64,000 nucleotides of DNA, from positions 1 to 64,000 of the forward strand of contig JADJOY010000027.1 in NCBI GenBank assembly GCA_016713535.1. The letters are read 5' to 3'. Below, one piece after another: positions 48,373 to 57,296 of this stretch. Each line of letters starts with the position of its first letter. The first letter of the stretch is position 1. The notes under the pieces were generated by a model. That model saw only the letters and a program-made list of their open reading frames with translations. It had not been told where the DNA came from and made no database searches. The translations under genes and the position numbers were made by a program. Source of the stretch: Deltaproteobacteria bacterium (GTDB lineage: Bacteria; JADJOY01).

Positions 48373-49254
48373 ATGGGCACCTACCGGGTCGAGCACGTCA
48401 CCGAGTACCGCTACTCGTCCGCCGCCAGCTCGAGCCTCAACCACGCGCACCTGACGCCGCGCAACGGCCCGTACCAGGTGTGCCTCACGAGCCGCCTCAA
48501 GATCGAGCCGACGCCGAGCGTCTCCACGATCCGTCCCGACTACTACGACAACACCGTGATGTTCTTCTCGGTGCAGGAGCCGCATCCGTCGCTCCGGATC
48601 TCGGTGTCGAGCCTGGTCGAGGTGTCGCGGCGGCCGTTCCCGCCGCCGCCGAGCACCGCGCCGTGGGAGCGGGCGCGGCGGTTGCTGATGATGGAGGCGA
48701 GCCCGGGCTCGATGGCGGCGCGGCAGTTCGTGTTCGAGTCCGAGATGGTGCCGGTGCGGCCCGACCTCGCCGCGTACGCGTCGCGCTCGTTCCCGCCCGG
48801 GCGGCCGATCCTGGAAGCGATCATCGACCTCACCGAGCGCATCCGCGCCGAGTTCGCGTACGACCCGCGCGCCACCAGCATCTCGACACCGGTGGCCGAG
48901 GTGCTCGCGCTCCGGCGCGGGGTGTGCCAGGACTTCGCGCACCTGATGATCGGCTGCCTGCGCAGCCTCGGGCTCGCGGCGCGCTACGTGAGCGGCTACG
49001 TGCTGACGCGGCCGCCGCCCGGCGGGCGGCGGCTGGTGGGCGCGGACGCGTCGCACGCGTGGGTGTCGGTGTGGGTGCCCGGGTTCGGGTGGATCGACGC
49101 CGACCCGACCAACGCCGTGCTGCCGAGCACCGAGCACATCACGCTCGCGTGGGGGCGCGACTACGCCGACGTGAGCCCGCTGCGCGGCATCGTCCTCGGC
49201 GGCGGCGTCCAGTCGCTCACCGTCTCGGTGGACGTCACCCCCGCGCCCGGGTAG
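48373..49254 (+). CDS. Small transglutaminase-like protein (third gene of the operon)
   Basis: 293 aa, starting 20 bp after the ATP-grasp/alpha-E stop. An N-terminal beta domain (YRVEHVTEYRYSSAASSSLN) leads to a transglutaminase core with Cys185 in LRRGVCQDFAHLMIGCLR, His228 in ADASHAWVSVWVPGFGWI and Asp244 in DADPTNAVLP. Catalytic residues are complete, so it could cleave or form isopeptide bonds. In related genomes it accompanies the ATP-grasp and alpha-E partners. No signal peptide, so it probably acts in the cytoplasm on the same product as the ligase. Confidence 0.94.
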   Translation: MGTYRVEHVTEYRYSSAASSSLNHAHLTPRNGPYQVCLTSRLKIEPTPSVSTIRPDYYDNTVMFFSVQEPHPSLRISVSSLVEVSRRPFPPPPSTAPWERARRLLMMEASPGSMAARQFVFESEMVPVRPDLAAYASRSFPPGRPILEAIIDLTERIRAEFAYDPRATSISTPVAEVLALRRGVCQDFAHLMIGCLRSLGLAARYVSGYVLTRPPPGGRRLVGADASHAWVSVWVPGFGWIDADPTNAVLPSTEHITLAWGRDYADVSPLRGIVLGGGVQSLTVSVDVTPAPG

Positions 49255-49261
49255 GCGCGGG

Positions 49262-49440
49262 CGCGCCGGCGGAAGGGCACGCGCCGCGTGCCCGGCGATC
49301 CCTGTTCGATCCCGGCCCTACAGCGATCGACGGAGTCGTCGATGCAACGCGTACGCGTATCGCCGGTCGCGCGGAGCGCGACCCTCCAGGCCGCTCGTTC
49401 CCCATCGGTCTGGAGGGCCCGCCTCCGGCGGGCCGGGGGC
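49262..49440. repeat. Dispersed repeat cluster ahead of the GC-only tract
   Basis: It contains a right half-unit (GGGCACGCGCCGCGTGCCC, about 49269), the longer left module (CCCTACAGCGATCGACGGAG then GTATCGCC with GGTCGCGCGGAGCGCGACC, about 49314-49385) and the hairpin GGCCCGCC TCC GGCGGGCC at 49416-49434. It is similar to 59980-60110 and 63890-63965. Confidence 0.75.
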
Positions 49441-50531
49441 GCCGTCGCGGGGGGGGGGGGGGGGGGCCCCGCCCCCCGGGGGGGGGGGCCCCCCCCCGCC
49501 CCCCGGGGGGGGGGGGGGCCCGGCGGGGGGGGGGGCGGGGGGGGGGGGCGGGCCCCGGCCCCCCCCCCCGGGGGGGGCGGGGCGCGGGGGGGGGGGGGGG
49601 GCCGCGGCCCGGGCGGCCCCGCGCGGCGGGGCCGCGGCGCCGCCCCCCCCGCCCCCGCCGGGGGGGCGGGCGCGGGGGGGGGCGGGCCGGGGGCCCCCGC
49701 CCCGCCGGGCCGGGGCCGCCCACAGCGCGGGGGGGGGCGGGGCCCGGCCCGGGCCGGGGGGCCCCCCCCCGGGCCCCGGGGGGGGGGGGGCCGGGGGGGG
49801 CCCCCCGCGCGGGCCGGGGCGGGGCGCCCGGGGCGGGGGGCCGGGGGGGGGGGGGCGCCGGGGGCGGGCGCCCCCCCCCCCGGCCGGCGGGGGGGGGGGG
49901 GGGCGGGGCGGGCGGCCGCGGGCCCGCGGGGCCGCCGGGGGCCGCCGGGGGGGGCGCGCCCCCGGCCCGGGGCCGGGGGGGGGGGGGGCGGGCGGGGGGG
50001 GGGGGGGGGGGGGGGGCGCCCCCCCCGGGGCGGCGCCGGCGGGCGGGGGGGGGGGGCGGGCGGGGGGGGGCGGGGGGGGGGGGCCCCCGGGGGGCCCCGG
50101 GGGGGGGGGGGGGGCCCCCCCCCCCCGGGGCCCCCCGGGGGGGGGGGGGGGGGGGGGGGGGGGCGGGGGGGGCCCGGGGGGGGGGCGGGGGGGGGGGGGG
50201 CCGGCCCGGGGCCCGCGGGGGGGGGGCCCCCGCCGGGCGGGGGGGCCCCCCCCCCGGGGGGGCCCCCCCCCCCCCCCGGGGGGGGGGGGGGCGGGGGGCC
50301 GGGCCCCCGGGGCGGCGGCCCGGGCCCCCCCGGGGGGGGGCCGCCCGCGCCCGGCCCCCGGGCGGGGGGGGGCCCCGGGCCCGGGCGGCCCGGGGGGCCC
50401 CCCCCCCCCCCGGGGGGCGGCGGGGCCGCCCGCGGGGGGGCCCGGCCCCCCCCCCCCCGGGGGCGGGCGGGGCCCGGCGGCCCCCGCGCCCCGGGGCCCC
50501 GCGCCCGGGCGGGGGCGCCGGGGCGGGCTAG
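49441..50531. other. GC-only low-complexity tract, probable assembly artefact
   Basis: About 1.09 kb made of G and C homopolymer runs with almost no A or T (one short break CACAGCG near 49728). It has no repeats of ordinary design, no gene and no codon structure. Both sides are normal repeats of the dispersed family. A real tract of this composition and length would be exceptional; failed consensus calling through a hairpin-rich region is more likely. The true sequence and length here are unknown. Confidence 0.8.
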
Positions 50532-50559
50532 GCGGGAGGGGCACGCGTCGCGTGCCCGG

Positions 50560-50588
50560 TTGCGTTGTCTCGTTTTTGTCTATATTAT
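50560..50588 (+). promoter_or_regulatory. Sigma-70-like promoter for the YbgA-type gene
   Basis: A -35-like TTGCGT (50560) and -10-like TATTAT (50583) are separated by 17 bp in a strikingly AT-rich stretch, with two TGTCTAT repeats around the -10 that may be an operator. The distance to the ATG is 39 bp. Confidence 0.6.
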
Positions 50589-50627
50589 GTCTATGTATTG
50601 AACGCACGAACACGCCAGGAGGCGCCC

Positions 50628-51593
50628 ATGGCCAGCCGCAACGACAAGATCCGCGTGGGAGTGAGCTCGTGTCTGCTCGGGCTCGAGGTGCGCTTCGACG
50701 GCGGCCACAAGCGCGATCGCCGCGTCACGGACGTCCTCGCACACCACTTCGAGCTGGTGCCGGTGTGCCCGGAGGTCGAGGTCGGCATGGGCACGCCGCG
50801 CGAGACCGTGCGCCTCGTCGGCTCGGCCGCCGAGGCTCGCCTCGTGACCACGCGCAGCGGCGTCGACTGGACCGAGCGCATGGAGCGCTACGCCACGTGG
50901 CGCGTCGCCCAGCCCGACCTGGCCGAGCTGCGCGGCTACATCCTGAAGAGCGACTCGCCGAGCTGCGGGCTCGAGCGCGTGCGCGTCCACGGCGCGAGCG
51001 GCATCCCCAGCCGCGACGGCGTGGGCCTCTTCGCCCGGGCGCTCGTGAAGCGCTTCCCGTGGCTACCGGTCGAGGAGGAGGGCCGCCTCAACGACGCCGT
51101 CCTGCGCGAATCCTTCCTGACCCGCGTGTTCGGCTACCAGCGCGTGCGCGCCTTCCTCGACGATCCGGCGTGGACCCTCGCCGGGCTGGTGCGCTTCCAC
51201 GCCACCCACAAGTACCTGCTGCTCGCCCACAGCCCGCGCCACGCCAAGGACCTGGGGCAGCTCGTCGCGCGCGCCAAGACGCTCTCCCGCGAAGAGCTCG
51301 CGCGCGGCTACGTCGAGGGCTTCATGAGCGCGCTCGCCGAGAAGCCGACTCCGGGCAAGAACGCCAACGTCCTCCTCCACATCCTCGGCTATCTGGGCGG
51401 TCACATCACCGACGCCGACCGCCACGATGTCCTCGCCGTGATCGACGATTACCGGCGCCGGCTGGTGCCTCTCTCGGTTCCGGTTACGCTGCTCAGGCAT
51501 CACGTCAAGGGCCGCGACGTCCCGTACGTTCGCGATCAGGTGTTCTTCGCACCTCACCCCAAGGAGCTCGGCCTGCGCAACCACGTCGCGTGA
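50628..51593 (+). CDS. YbgA-type protein (DUF523 + DUF1722)
   Basis: 321 aa from ATG 50628, with CAGGAGG seven bases upstream. The N-terminal DUF523 domain has RVGVSSCLLGLEVRFDGGHK, VPVCPEVEVGMGTPRE and KSDSPSCGLERVRV with conserved cysteines. The C-terminal DUF1722 domain has FHATHKYLLLAHSPRHAKDL and HILGYLGGHITDADRHDVLA. Such genes often lie with photolyase or light/stress genes; DUF523 has a cysteine-rich site suggesting redox or iron-sulfur chemistry. The activity is not known. It is followed by ribA 63 bp later on the same strand. Confidence 0.92.
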   Translation: MASRNDKIRVGVSSCLLGLEVRFDGGHKRDRRVTDVLAHHFELVPVCPEVEVGMGTPRETVRLVGSAAEARLVTTRSGVDWTERMERYATWRVAQPDLAELRGYILKSDSPSCGLERVRVHGASGIPSRDGVGLFARALVKRFPWLPVEEEGRLNDAVLRESFLTRVFGYQRVRAFLDDPAWTLAGLVRFHATHKYLLLAHSPRHAKDLGQLVARAKTLSREELARGYVEGFMSALAEKPTPGKNANVLLHILGYLGGHITDADRHDVLAVIDDYRRRLVPLSVPVTLLRHHVKGRDVPYVRDQVFFAPHPKELGLRNHVA

Positions 51594-51656
51594 CCCGCGC
51601 ACCGGCACCTCAACCAACGATCGAAAATTCGTACTGCCCTCGCGATCGTTCGAGGC

Positions 51657-52409
51657 ATGACCATGAGAGACATCTCTGCGGGTGATCGTCTGCGCGCGCT
51701 CATCGACACCGAGACCACGCCGCGCGAGCCCGGGACTCCCGCGGCGGCGAGCGACGTGGCGCCCCGCGCGCGAGTGGTGGCCGTGGCCGAGCTGCCGACG
51801 CGCTTCGGCGCGTTCCACCTGGTGGCGTTCCAGAACGACCGGGACGGCAACGATCACCTCGCGATGGTCCACGGCGACGTGATCGGCGCCGAGGACCTGC
51901 CCACCCGGGTCCACTCCGAGTGCCTGACCGGCGACGTGATGGGCTCGCTGCGCTGCGACTGCCGCGACCAGCTCGAGGAGCTGCGCCTGCTCGCGCGCCA
52001 GCCGCGCGGGCTCCTGCTCTACCTGCGGCAGGAGGGTCGCGGCATCGGGCTCGTCAACAAGCTGCGTGCGTACGCGCTCCAGGAGCAGGGGCTCGACACC
52101 GTCGAGGCCAACCTGGCGCTCGGCTTCCGCGACGACGAGCGCGACTACGCGGTGGCGGCGTCGATGCTCGACGCCCTCGGCGTGCGCTCGATCCACCTCA
52201 TGACGAACAACCCGACCAAGCTCGGCGAGCTGACCCGCCACGGCGTCAGGGTCACGGGACGGATCGCGCACGCGATGCCGCCCAACGTTCACAACCGCTT
52301 CTACCTGGAGACGAAGGCGCGGCGCTCGGGCCACATGCTCGACATGCGTCCCGGCGCCCGCGTCGATCGCGCGGCGCGCGTCCTCACCGAAGCGCGTCTG
52401 CTCGACTGA
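51657..52409 (+). CDS. ribA: GTP cyclohydrolase II
   Basis: 250 aa. It converts GTP to 2,5-diamino-6-ribosylamino-pyrimidinone phosphate, the first step of riboflavin synthesis. The zinc ligands are Cys89, Cys100 and Cys102 in HSECLTGDVMGSLRCDC; the active-site motif LLYLRQEGRGIGLVNKL and the GTP-binding LMTNNPTKLGEL are intact. The N-terminal 35 residues form an extra Ala/Pro-rich leader. It is a single-domain RibA (no RibB fusion) placed behind the YbgA-type gene rather than in a rib operon, so it may supply flavin for a stress or light response (inference). Confidence 0.95.
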   Translation: MTMRDISAGDRLRALIDTETTPREPGTPAAASDVAPRARVVAVAELPTRFGAFHLVAFQNDRDGNDHLAMVHGDVIGAEDLPTRVHSECLTGDVMGSLRCDCRDQLEELRLLARQPRGLLLYLRQEGRGIGLVNKLRAYALQEQGLDTVEANLALGFRDDERDYAVAASMLDALGVRSIHLMTNNPTKLGELTRHGVRVTGRIAHAMPPNVHNRFYLETKARRSGHMLDMRPGARVDRAARVLTEARLLD

Positions 52410-52445
52410 TCGTCGCGGCCCGCCGGAGGCGGGCCCTAGAGACCG

Positions 52446-53225
52446 GGTTCGAACAGGGATCCGCGCAGCCGGAGACGCAGCGGCTCCGTCGTATCGCCGG
52501 GCACGCGACGCGTGCCCCTCCCGGCCGCTCGGCCCCCCTCGCCTGGAGCGCGTCCGCTCCGTCGGGCGCCAGGGAACGACCGGAACGCGTGCCCCATCCC
52601 CCGAGCCGCAGGGTCGCGCGTTGCGCGACCGGCGATACGCGTAGGCGTCCCATCGACGATCCCGTCGATCCCGGTACGGCGGGTCGAACAGGGATCCGCG
52701 CAGCCGGAGACGCAGCGGCTCCGTCGTATCGCCGGGCACGCGACGCGTGCCCCTCCCGGCCGCTCGGCCCCCCTCGCCTGGAGCGCGTCCGCTCCGTCGG
52801 GCGCCAGGGAACGACCGGAACGCGTGCCCCATCCCCCGAGCCGCAGGGTCGCGCGTTGCGCGACCGGCGATACGCGTAGGCGTCCCATCGACGATCCCGT
52901 CGATCCCGGTACGGCGGGTCGAACAGGGATCCGCGCAGCCGGAGACGCAGCGGCTCCGTCGTATCGCCGGGCACGCGACGCGTGCCCTCCCGGGCCGCAC
53001 GGACCGACTCGGCTGGAGCGCGCCCGCTCCGTCGGGCGCCAGGGAACGACCGGAACGCGTGCCCCATCCCCGAGCCGGAGGGTCGCGCGTTGCGCGACCG
53101 GCGATACGCGTAGGCGTCCCATCGACGATCCCGTCGATCCCGGTACGGCGGGTCGAACAGGGATCCGCGCAGCCGGAGACGCAGCGGCTCCGTCGTATCG
53201 CCGGGCACGCGACGCGTGCCCCTCC
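52446..53225. repeat. Tandem array of a 235-bp unit with the cloverleaf parts in reversed order
   Basis: GTATCGCC occurs at 52491, 52726, 52961 and 53195, a period of 234-235 bp, giving three full units and one partial. In each, GTATCGCC is followed by GGGCACGCGACGCGTGCCC, CTCC, about 90 nt, then GGTCGCGCGTTGCGCGACC and GGCGATAC. The outer stem is the same as in the 37.6-kb array, but the two palindromes have swapped places, as expected if the element was copied in the other orientation. The units are almost identical, so the amplification is recent. No gene. Confidence 0.92.
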
Positions 53226-53304
53226 CGAAGGCGCAACGACGGAGCGGCTGGAGGGCACGGGGCCTTCGGCCCCTGATCCCTCGCCGCCGCGAGTGCTCGC
53301 GGCG

Positions 53305-55041
53305 CTACGGCACGAGCACCTCGCCCTCGGTGTGGGCGAAGGCGAAGCTCAGGATTTCCTCGACGACCGGGTTGCCCGGGGCGCGCGAGTCGTCGGCGAG
53401 CAACAGGTCGAAGTGGGTGAAGCTCGGGAAGATCCGCACCCGGAACCCCTGCTCGCTCGCGCGTGCCGCCCCGTCGCGGGTCGGATCGGCGAGCGCGCCC
53501 CGGACCGCCTCATGAAGGGCCGCGACCGGGGCCATGCCCGCACCGCCGCCGAGCGACAGGATCGGCACGTCGATGGCGGCGGTGTGGAAGAGGTCGAGGT
53601 GGAACTCGGCCGACTGCCAGTCGGCCGGCGTGAGCGTCTGCAGGTTGCCAAGGGCCCGACCGTCGAGCATCGGGCGGGTCGCGAAGTACCACTCGGTGTA
53701 GTTGCTCGGCCCACGCCACTGGGCCTCCGCGAGGCGCGTGAGGTCCGTGCGCTCGGCCTCCGGATCGGCCGGGTCGACGCTCGCGCGCGACCAGGAGTAG
53801 CGGGCAGCCGGGTCGGCGAGTGCCTTGCCCGGATCGAGGAAGAGCGGGATCGGCGGAAACGCGCGCCGCACCACGGCGCTCGCCGGATCGACGAACCCCG
53901 CGCTCACCTGGAGCGGGTTCCAGGGCTGGAAGTCGTCGTCGAACACCAGCCCGAGCAGCGCCTCGTTCGTCACCGTGAAGTCGCGATACGTCGGCGGTAG
54001 CCCGAGCCACGCGTCCGGCAGGCCGACGGCGAACAGCACGTCGAGGAGTGCCTCGATCGCCGGGGTCGACGGCAGCTCGTCGAAGGCGACCCAGCCGCCT
54101 GGGCCGTCGCTGGGCTCGCGCGGGTCGTCGAAGGCGGGGTGGGCGCGCATGCCGAGGATCTCGGCGAGGGCGAGCGCCTCCGGGTTGAGCATCGGCAAGA
54201 GCCCGTCGTAGCGCGCGGCGGTGCCGGCGCGGACTCCCGCCAGCGAGCGCGCGTATTCGTCGCGGCTCATGCTCGGCGTCGACGCCAGGATCGGCGCATC
54301 GACCAGCACGCTCGCCGCCACCTGCTCGTAGCCCGCGTCGTCGCGCGTCGCCGGGTCGCCGTCGAAGTCCCACCCCAGGAAGTCGAGGACGTGCACCACG
54401 CCGAGCGAGTGGCCCGCCAGGACGACGTTGGTGCGACGGCGCTCGGCGGGCACCTCCTCCAGCACGGCGAGGAGATCGCGGACCACCACCTCGATCCCCC
54501 ACTCGGCGAGGAACGGCACCTCGTCCTGGCCGAGAAAACCCGCGAAGCGCCGGCCGTCGATCTCGCCGCCACGGAAGTAGTAGCTCTCCGCGACGTCCGC
54601 GCGACCGAGCCGCTCGGCCTCCTCCATGCCGGTCAGATCCTCGAGGCGGTTCGGGCGCCGCTCGAACGCCCACACCTCCACGTTCCCGGCGCTCCGCGCC
54701 AGCAGCCGGCGCGCGAGATAGTCGAAGTCGCTGGCGCCGGAGGCGATCCCCGGCACCAGCACCACGATCGCGCGCACGGCGCGCCCCGGATCGAGCCGGT
54801 AGCGGTAGAAGATCGCCTGCCCCAGCTCCTCCGGCGTGGGATCGCCGGTGAGCGGATTGGGCGGGATCGGCGCTGGCGCGACGCGCACCGCCTCGGCGAC
54901 GACCTCCTCCGCGCGTGGTTCCAGCGAGGGGCTCGTGCCCGCCCCACACCCCGCGAGCGCGGCCACCGCGGCCGCGAGTGAGGCGCCGCGAGCGAGCTTG
55001 CGGGCGACCGAGGGAGGCATGGGGCGCGGCGGCGAAGCCAT
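53305..55041 (-). CDS. Alpha/beta-hydrolase lipoprotein
   Basis: 578 aa. The signal peptide ends AVAALAGC, a lipobox. The hydrolase core shows RAIVVLVPGIASGASDFDYL (oxyanion strand), the nucleophile elbow LAGHSLGVVHVLDFLGWDFD and a C-terminal FPSFTHFDLLLAD with the likely catalytic His. Long insertions between these elements carry YEQVAASVLVDAPILASTPS and PLQVSAGFVDPASAVVRRAF. Probably a periplasmic or outer-membrane esterase; the substrate is unknown. The start was set at 55041; a second ATG at 55020 is also possible. Confidence 0.8.
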   Translation of the reverse strand: MASPPRPMPPSVARKLARGASLAAAVAALAGCGAGTSPSLEPRAEEVVAEAVRVAPAPIPPNPLTGDPTPEELGQAIFYRYRLDPGRAVRAIVVLVPGIASGASDFDYLARRLLARSAGNVEVWAFERRPNRLEDLTGMEEAERLGRADVAESYYFRGGEIDGRRFAGFLGQDEVPFLAEWGIEVVVRDLLAVLEEVPAERRRTNVVLAGHSLGVVHVLDFLGWDFDGDPATRDDAGYEQVAASVLVDAPILASTPSMSRDEYARSLAGVRAGTAARYDGLLPMLNPEALALAEILGMRAHPAFDDPREPSDGPGGWVAFDELPSTPAIEALLDVLFAVGLPDAWLGLPPTYRDFTVTNEALLGLVFDDDFQPWNPLQVSAGFVDPASAVVRRAFPPIPLFLDPGKALADPAARYSWSRASVDPADPEAERTDLTRLAEAQWRGPSNYTEWYFATRPMLDGRALGNLQTLTPADWQSAEFHLDLFHTAAIDVPILSLGGGAGMAPVAALHEAVRGALADPTRDGAARASEQGFRVRIFPSFTHFDLLLADDSRAPGNPVVEEILSFAFAHTEGEVLVP

Positions 55042-55152
55042 CGCATCAGACTGCCTCGGCGCGCCCGCTCGGGAAGTGAGCGAGGTCACGCGCCGCGTGA
55101 CCAGGATCGATACCGGACAGCGATCGGCGATCGCGGCGATCCCGGTGCACCG

Positions 55153-55190
55153 TCGTGTCGCCGGGCACGCGACGCGTGCCCCTCCCGAGC
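55153..55190. repeat. Half copy of the cloverleaf repeat
   Basis: GTGTCGCC, then the palindrome GGGCACGCGACGCGTGCCC, then CTCC, in the 75 bp between the lipoprotein gene and the membrane-protein gene. Confidence 0.75.
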
Positions 55191-55260
55191 AGACTCGATC
55201 GGCTGGAGCGCACCCGCGCCCCGCGACGACGGGGCGGGTCGCGGGCGATGATCCGGTGCC

Positions 55261-55908
55261 GTGGGCACACGCACCAGCAGCCTCTTGTCTCAGCGTTCGC
55301 GCAGGCGCCGCGCGGATGCGCTCGGCGGGCTCGCGCTGGTGCTCTTCTTCCTCTTCTCCGAGCCGATCCCGTTCGGCCCACGCCTCGCCGACGCGCCGGC
55401 CTTCTTCACCGTGAACGCGGTGCTGCCCGAGGCCACGCGACACTGGCCGATGGCCGTGCTGCTGGTGCCGGCGGCGATCTGCCTCGCGGCTGCGCTGCGT
55501 CCGCTCGCGCGGCGACCCTTCGATCCGCCGTGTTTCCTGCTCACCCTGCCGGCCTTCGCGTTCTATGTGCTGGTGTGGCGCTCGGGCAACGCCCTCGACA
55601 CCTGGTACCTGTGGCTGCTGCTGGTGGCGCCGTGGGCCGGGCTCAACCTGTGGGTGCGCAGCATCGACTACTTCTACGCGTCGTGTCTGGCGGCGCCGCT
55701 CTGGGACGCGGGGGCGGCGCTCTTCGGCCTCGCGCGCGGCATGGCGTTCGTCCCCGAACCCTACGCGCCGGCGGTTCCGCCGCTCGTCTCGCTCGCAATC
55801 GATACAGCGCTGGTGACATTCTTCGCCGTACTGTGGAAGCGACGGGTCGACTGGGGTCGCGTGCTCGGGATCGAGCGGCTGCGCGCGCTCGAGGAACCGC
55901 CGCGCTGA
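55261..55908 (+). CDS. Integral membrane protein of unknown function
   Basis: 215 aa, GTG start. Five or six membrane helices are visible, for example ALGGLALVLFFLFSEPI, WPMAVLLVPAAICLAAAL, FLLTLPAFAFYVLVWRS, WYLWLLLVAPWAGLNLWV, ASCLAAPLWDAGAALFGLA and LVSLAIDTALVTFFAVLW. No motif identifies a substrate. The last codons overlap the likely start of the sialidase gene, so the two may be co-transcribed. Confidence 0.7.
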   Translation: MGTRTSSLLSQRSRRRRADALGGLALVLFFLFSEPIPFGPRLADAPAFFTVNAVLPEATRHWPMAVLLVPAAICLAAALRPLARRPFDPPCFLLTLPAFAFYVLVWRSGNALDTWYLWLLLVAPWAGLNLWVRSIDYFYASCLAAPLWDAGAALFGLARGMAFVPEPYAPAVPPLVSLAIDTALVTFFAVLWKRRVDWGRVLGIERLRALEEPPR

Positions 55909-57125
55909 CGACGCTCGCCGCGACCGTGTGGGTGGCGGCGGTGGTGGCGCTCGGCGGCTGCGGTGGCGGCGGCTCGGAGGCGGAGCCGCCGTCGCGCTGC
56001 GCCGCTCTGCCGCTCGCCTCCGCGGCTGGATTCGAGGAGCACACCGTCTTCCAGGGCGGCCTGTTCGGCGGCAGCCCGGACGGCTATCCGGTCTTCCGCA
56101 TCCCGTCGATCGTGACCACGACGAGCGGTGTGCTGCTCGCGTTCTCCGAGGCGCGCCAGTCTCTGGCCGATCCCGGCGCCGGGAAGATCGATCTGGTGAT
56201 GAAGCGCAGCCTCGACTGCGGCCGATCGTGGTCGGAGGTGAGCGTGCTCGCCGACAACGGGAGCGGTGACGCCCACAACCCGGCGGCCGTGGTGGTGCCG
56301 GGGCGGGACGGCCGCTCGCGGACCTGGCTCTTCTACAACGAGCGCCCCGCGAGCCCGGGCGGCGAGTTCGACCTACCGCCAGGGCTCGGACCCGCCTCGG
56401 CGTCGATCTGGCTGCGCACCAGCGACGACGACGGCGCCACCTGGAGCGAGCCGCGCGAGCTGACCCGCGAGGTGAAGGACCCTGCGTGGGCGATCGCCTC
56501 GATGGGGCCGGGAGTCGCGATCCACACGCGCTGGGGGAACGCGGCGAGCGCGGCCGGTCGGATCGTGGTGCCGGGCTGGTACACGCGCGACGGCGACGAG
56601 GGCAGCTTCGCGTTCGCGAGCGACGACGGCGGCGAGACCTTCGCGCGGCTGGCCCTCCCCGACCCGATCACCAACGAGTCGCAGCTCGTCGAGCGGCGCG
56701 ACGGCACGCTCGTGCTCGACGGCCGCCAGAACTCGGGGCTCGGCCTGAGCACGCGCCAGCTCTTCGTGAGCGACGACGGCGGCGCGAGCTGGTCGGCGCC
56801 CACCGCGGGCCTCGCGATGGTGCCGATCATGGCCAGCGTCACGCGCTATTCGGCGCGCCGCGACGGCGACGCGGCCGACGTGCTGCTGCACAGCGGCGTC
56901 GGCACGATCACGCGTATCGGCGCGCGGGTGTGGGCGAGCGGCGACGAGGGCGCGAGCTGGGGCCACGAGAGCGTGATCGAGCCCGGCTTCGCGCAATACA
57001 GCGTGCTCACCGTGCTCGATGACGGGTCGATCGGGATGCTCTACGAGAGCGTCGGCGGCTCGAACGGCGCGGCCGGGTTCGACATCCGCCTCGCGCGCTT
57101 CACGCCCGCCTTCCTCGGCTTCTGA
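55833..57125 (+). CDS. Sialidase-like lipoprotein (exo-alpha-sialidase, BNR repeats)
   Basis: About 430 aa. The start is uncertain: GTG 55833 gives a long n-region before the signal peptide VAAVVALGGC; a GTG at 55926 would leave too little. The mature part has the sialidase signature FRIPSIV (FRIP box) and Asp-box type repeats: SLDCGRSWSEV, SDDDGATWSEPRELT, SDDGGETFARLALP, SDDGGASWSAP and SGDEGASWGHE, in the order of a six-bladed propeller. It would release terminal sialic acids from glycans outside the cell. The Arg triad is partly visible (the R of FRIP). Substrate specificity is unknown. Confidence 0.85.
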   Translation: MEATGRLGSRARDRAAARARGTAALTTLAATVWVAAVVALGGCGGGGSEAEPPSRCAALPLASAAGFEEHTVFQGGLFGGSPDGYPVFRIPSIVTTTSGVLLAFSEARQSLADPGAGKIDLVMKRSLDCGRSWSEVSVLADNGSGDAHNPAAVVVPGRDGRSRTWLFYNERPASPGGEFDLPPGLGPASASIWLRTSDDDGATWSEPRELTREVKDPAWAIASMGPGVAIHTRWGNAASAAGRIVVPGWYTRDGDEGSFAFASDDGGETFARLALPDPITNESQLVERRDGTLVLDGRQNSGLGLSTRQLFVSDDGGASWSAPTAGLAMVPIMASVTRYSARRDGDAADVLLHSGVGTITRIGARVWASGDEGASWGHESVIEPGFAQYSVLTVLDDGSIGMLYESVGGSNGAAGFDIRLARFTPAFLGF

Positions 57126-57296
57126 CACGCCGGCGACGCCGTAGGGGCGGGGCGGGCCGCCAGACCCGCGATCGAGCGCCTGGAGCGCGCCCGCGCCGGC
57201 GGACGCCGTAGGGGCGGGGCCCGTCCCCGCCCACGGAGACGGCGGCCCGCCGGGGACGCGGCGCGTGCCCCTCCGGGCCAGCGCCCCCCGCCGCAC

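Noticed and set aside
49261-50600. Gly/Pro-rich open frames through the GC-only tract
   Set aside because: They merely read G and C homopolymers; the tract itself is probably an artefact.
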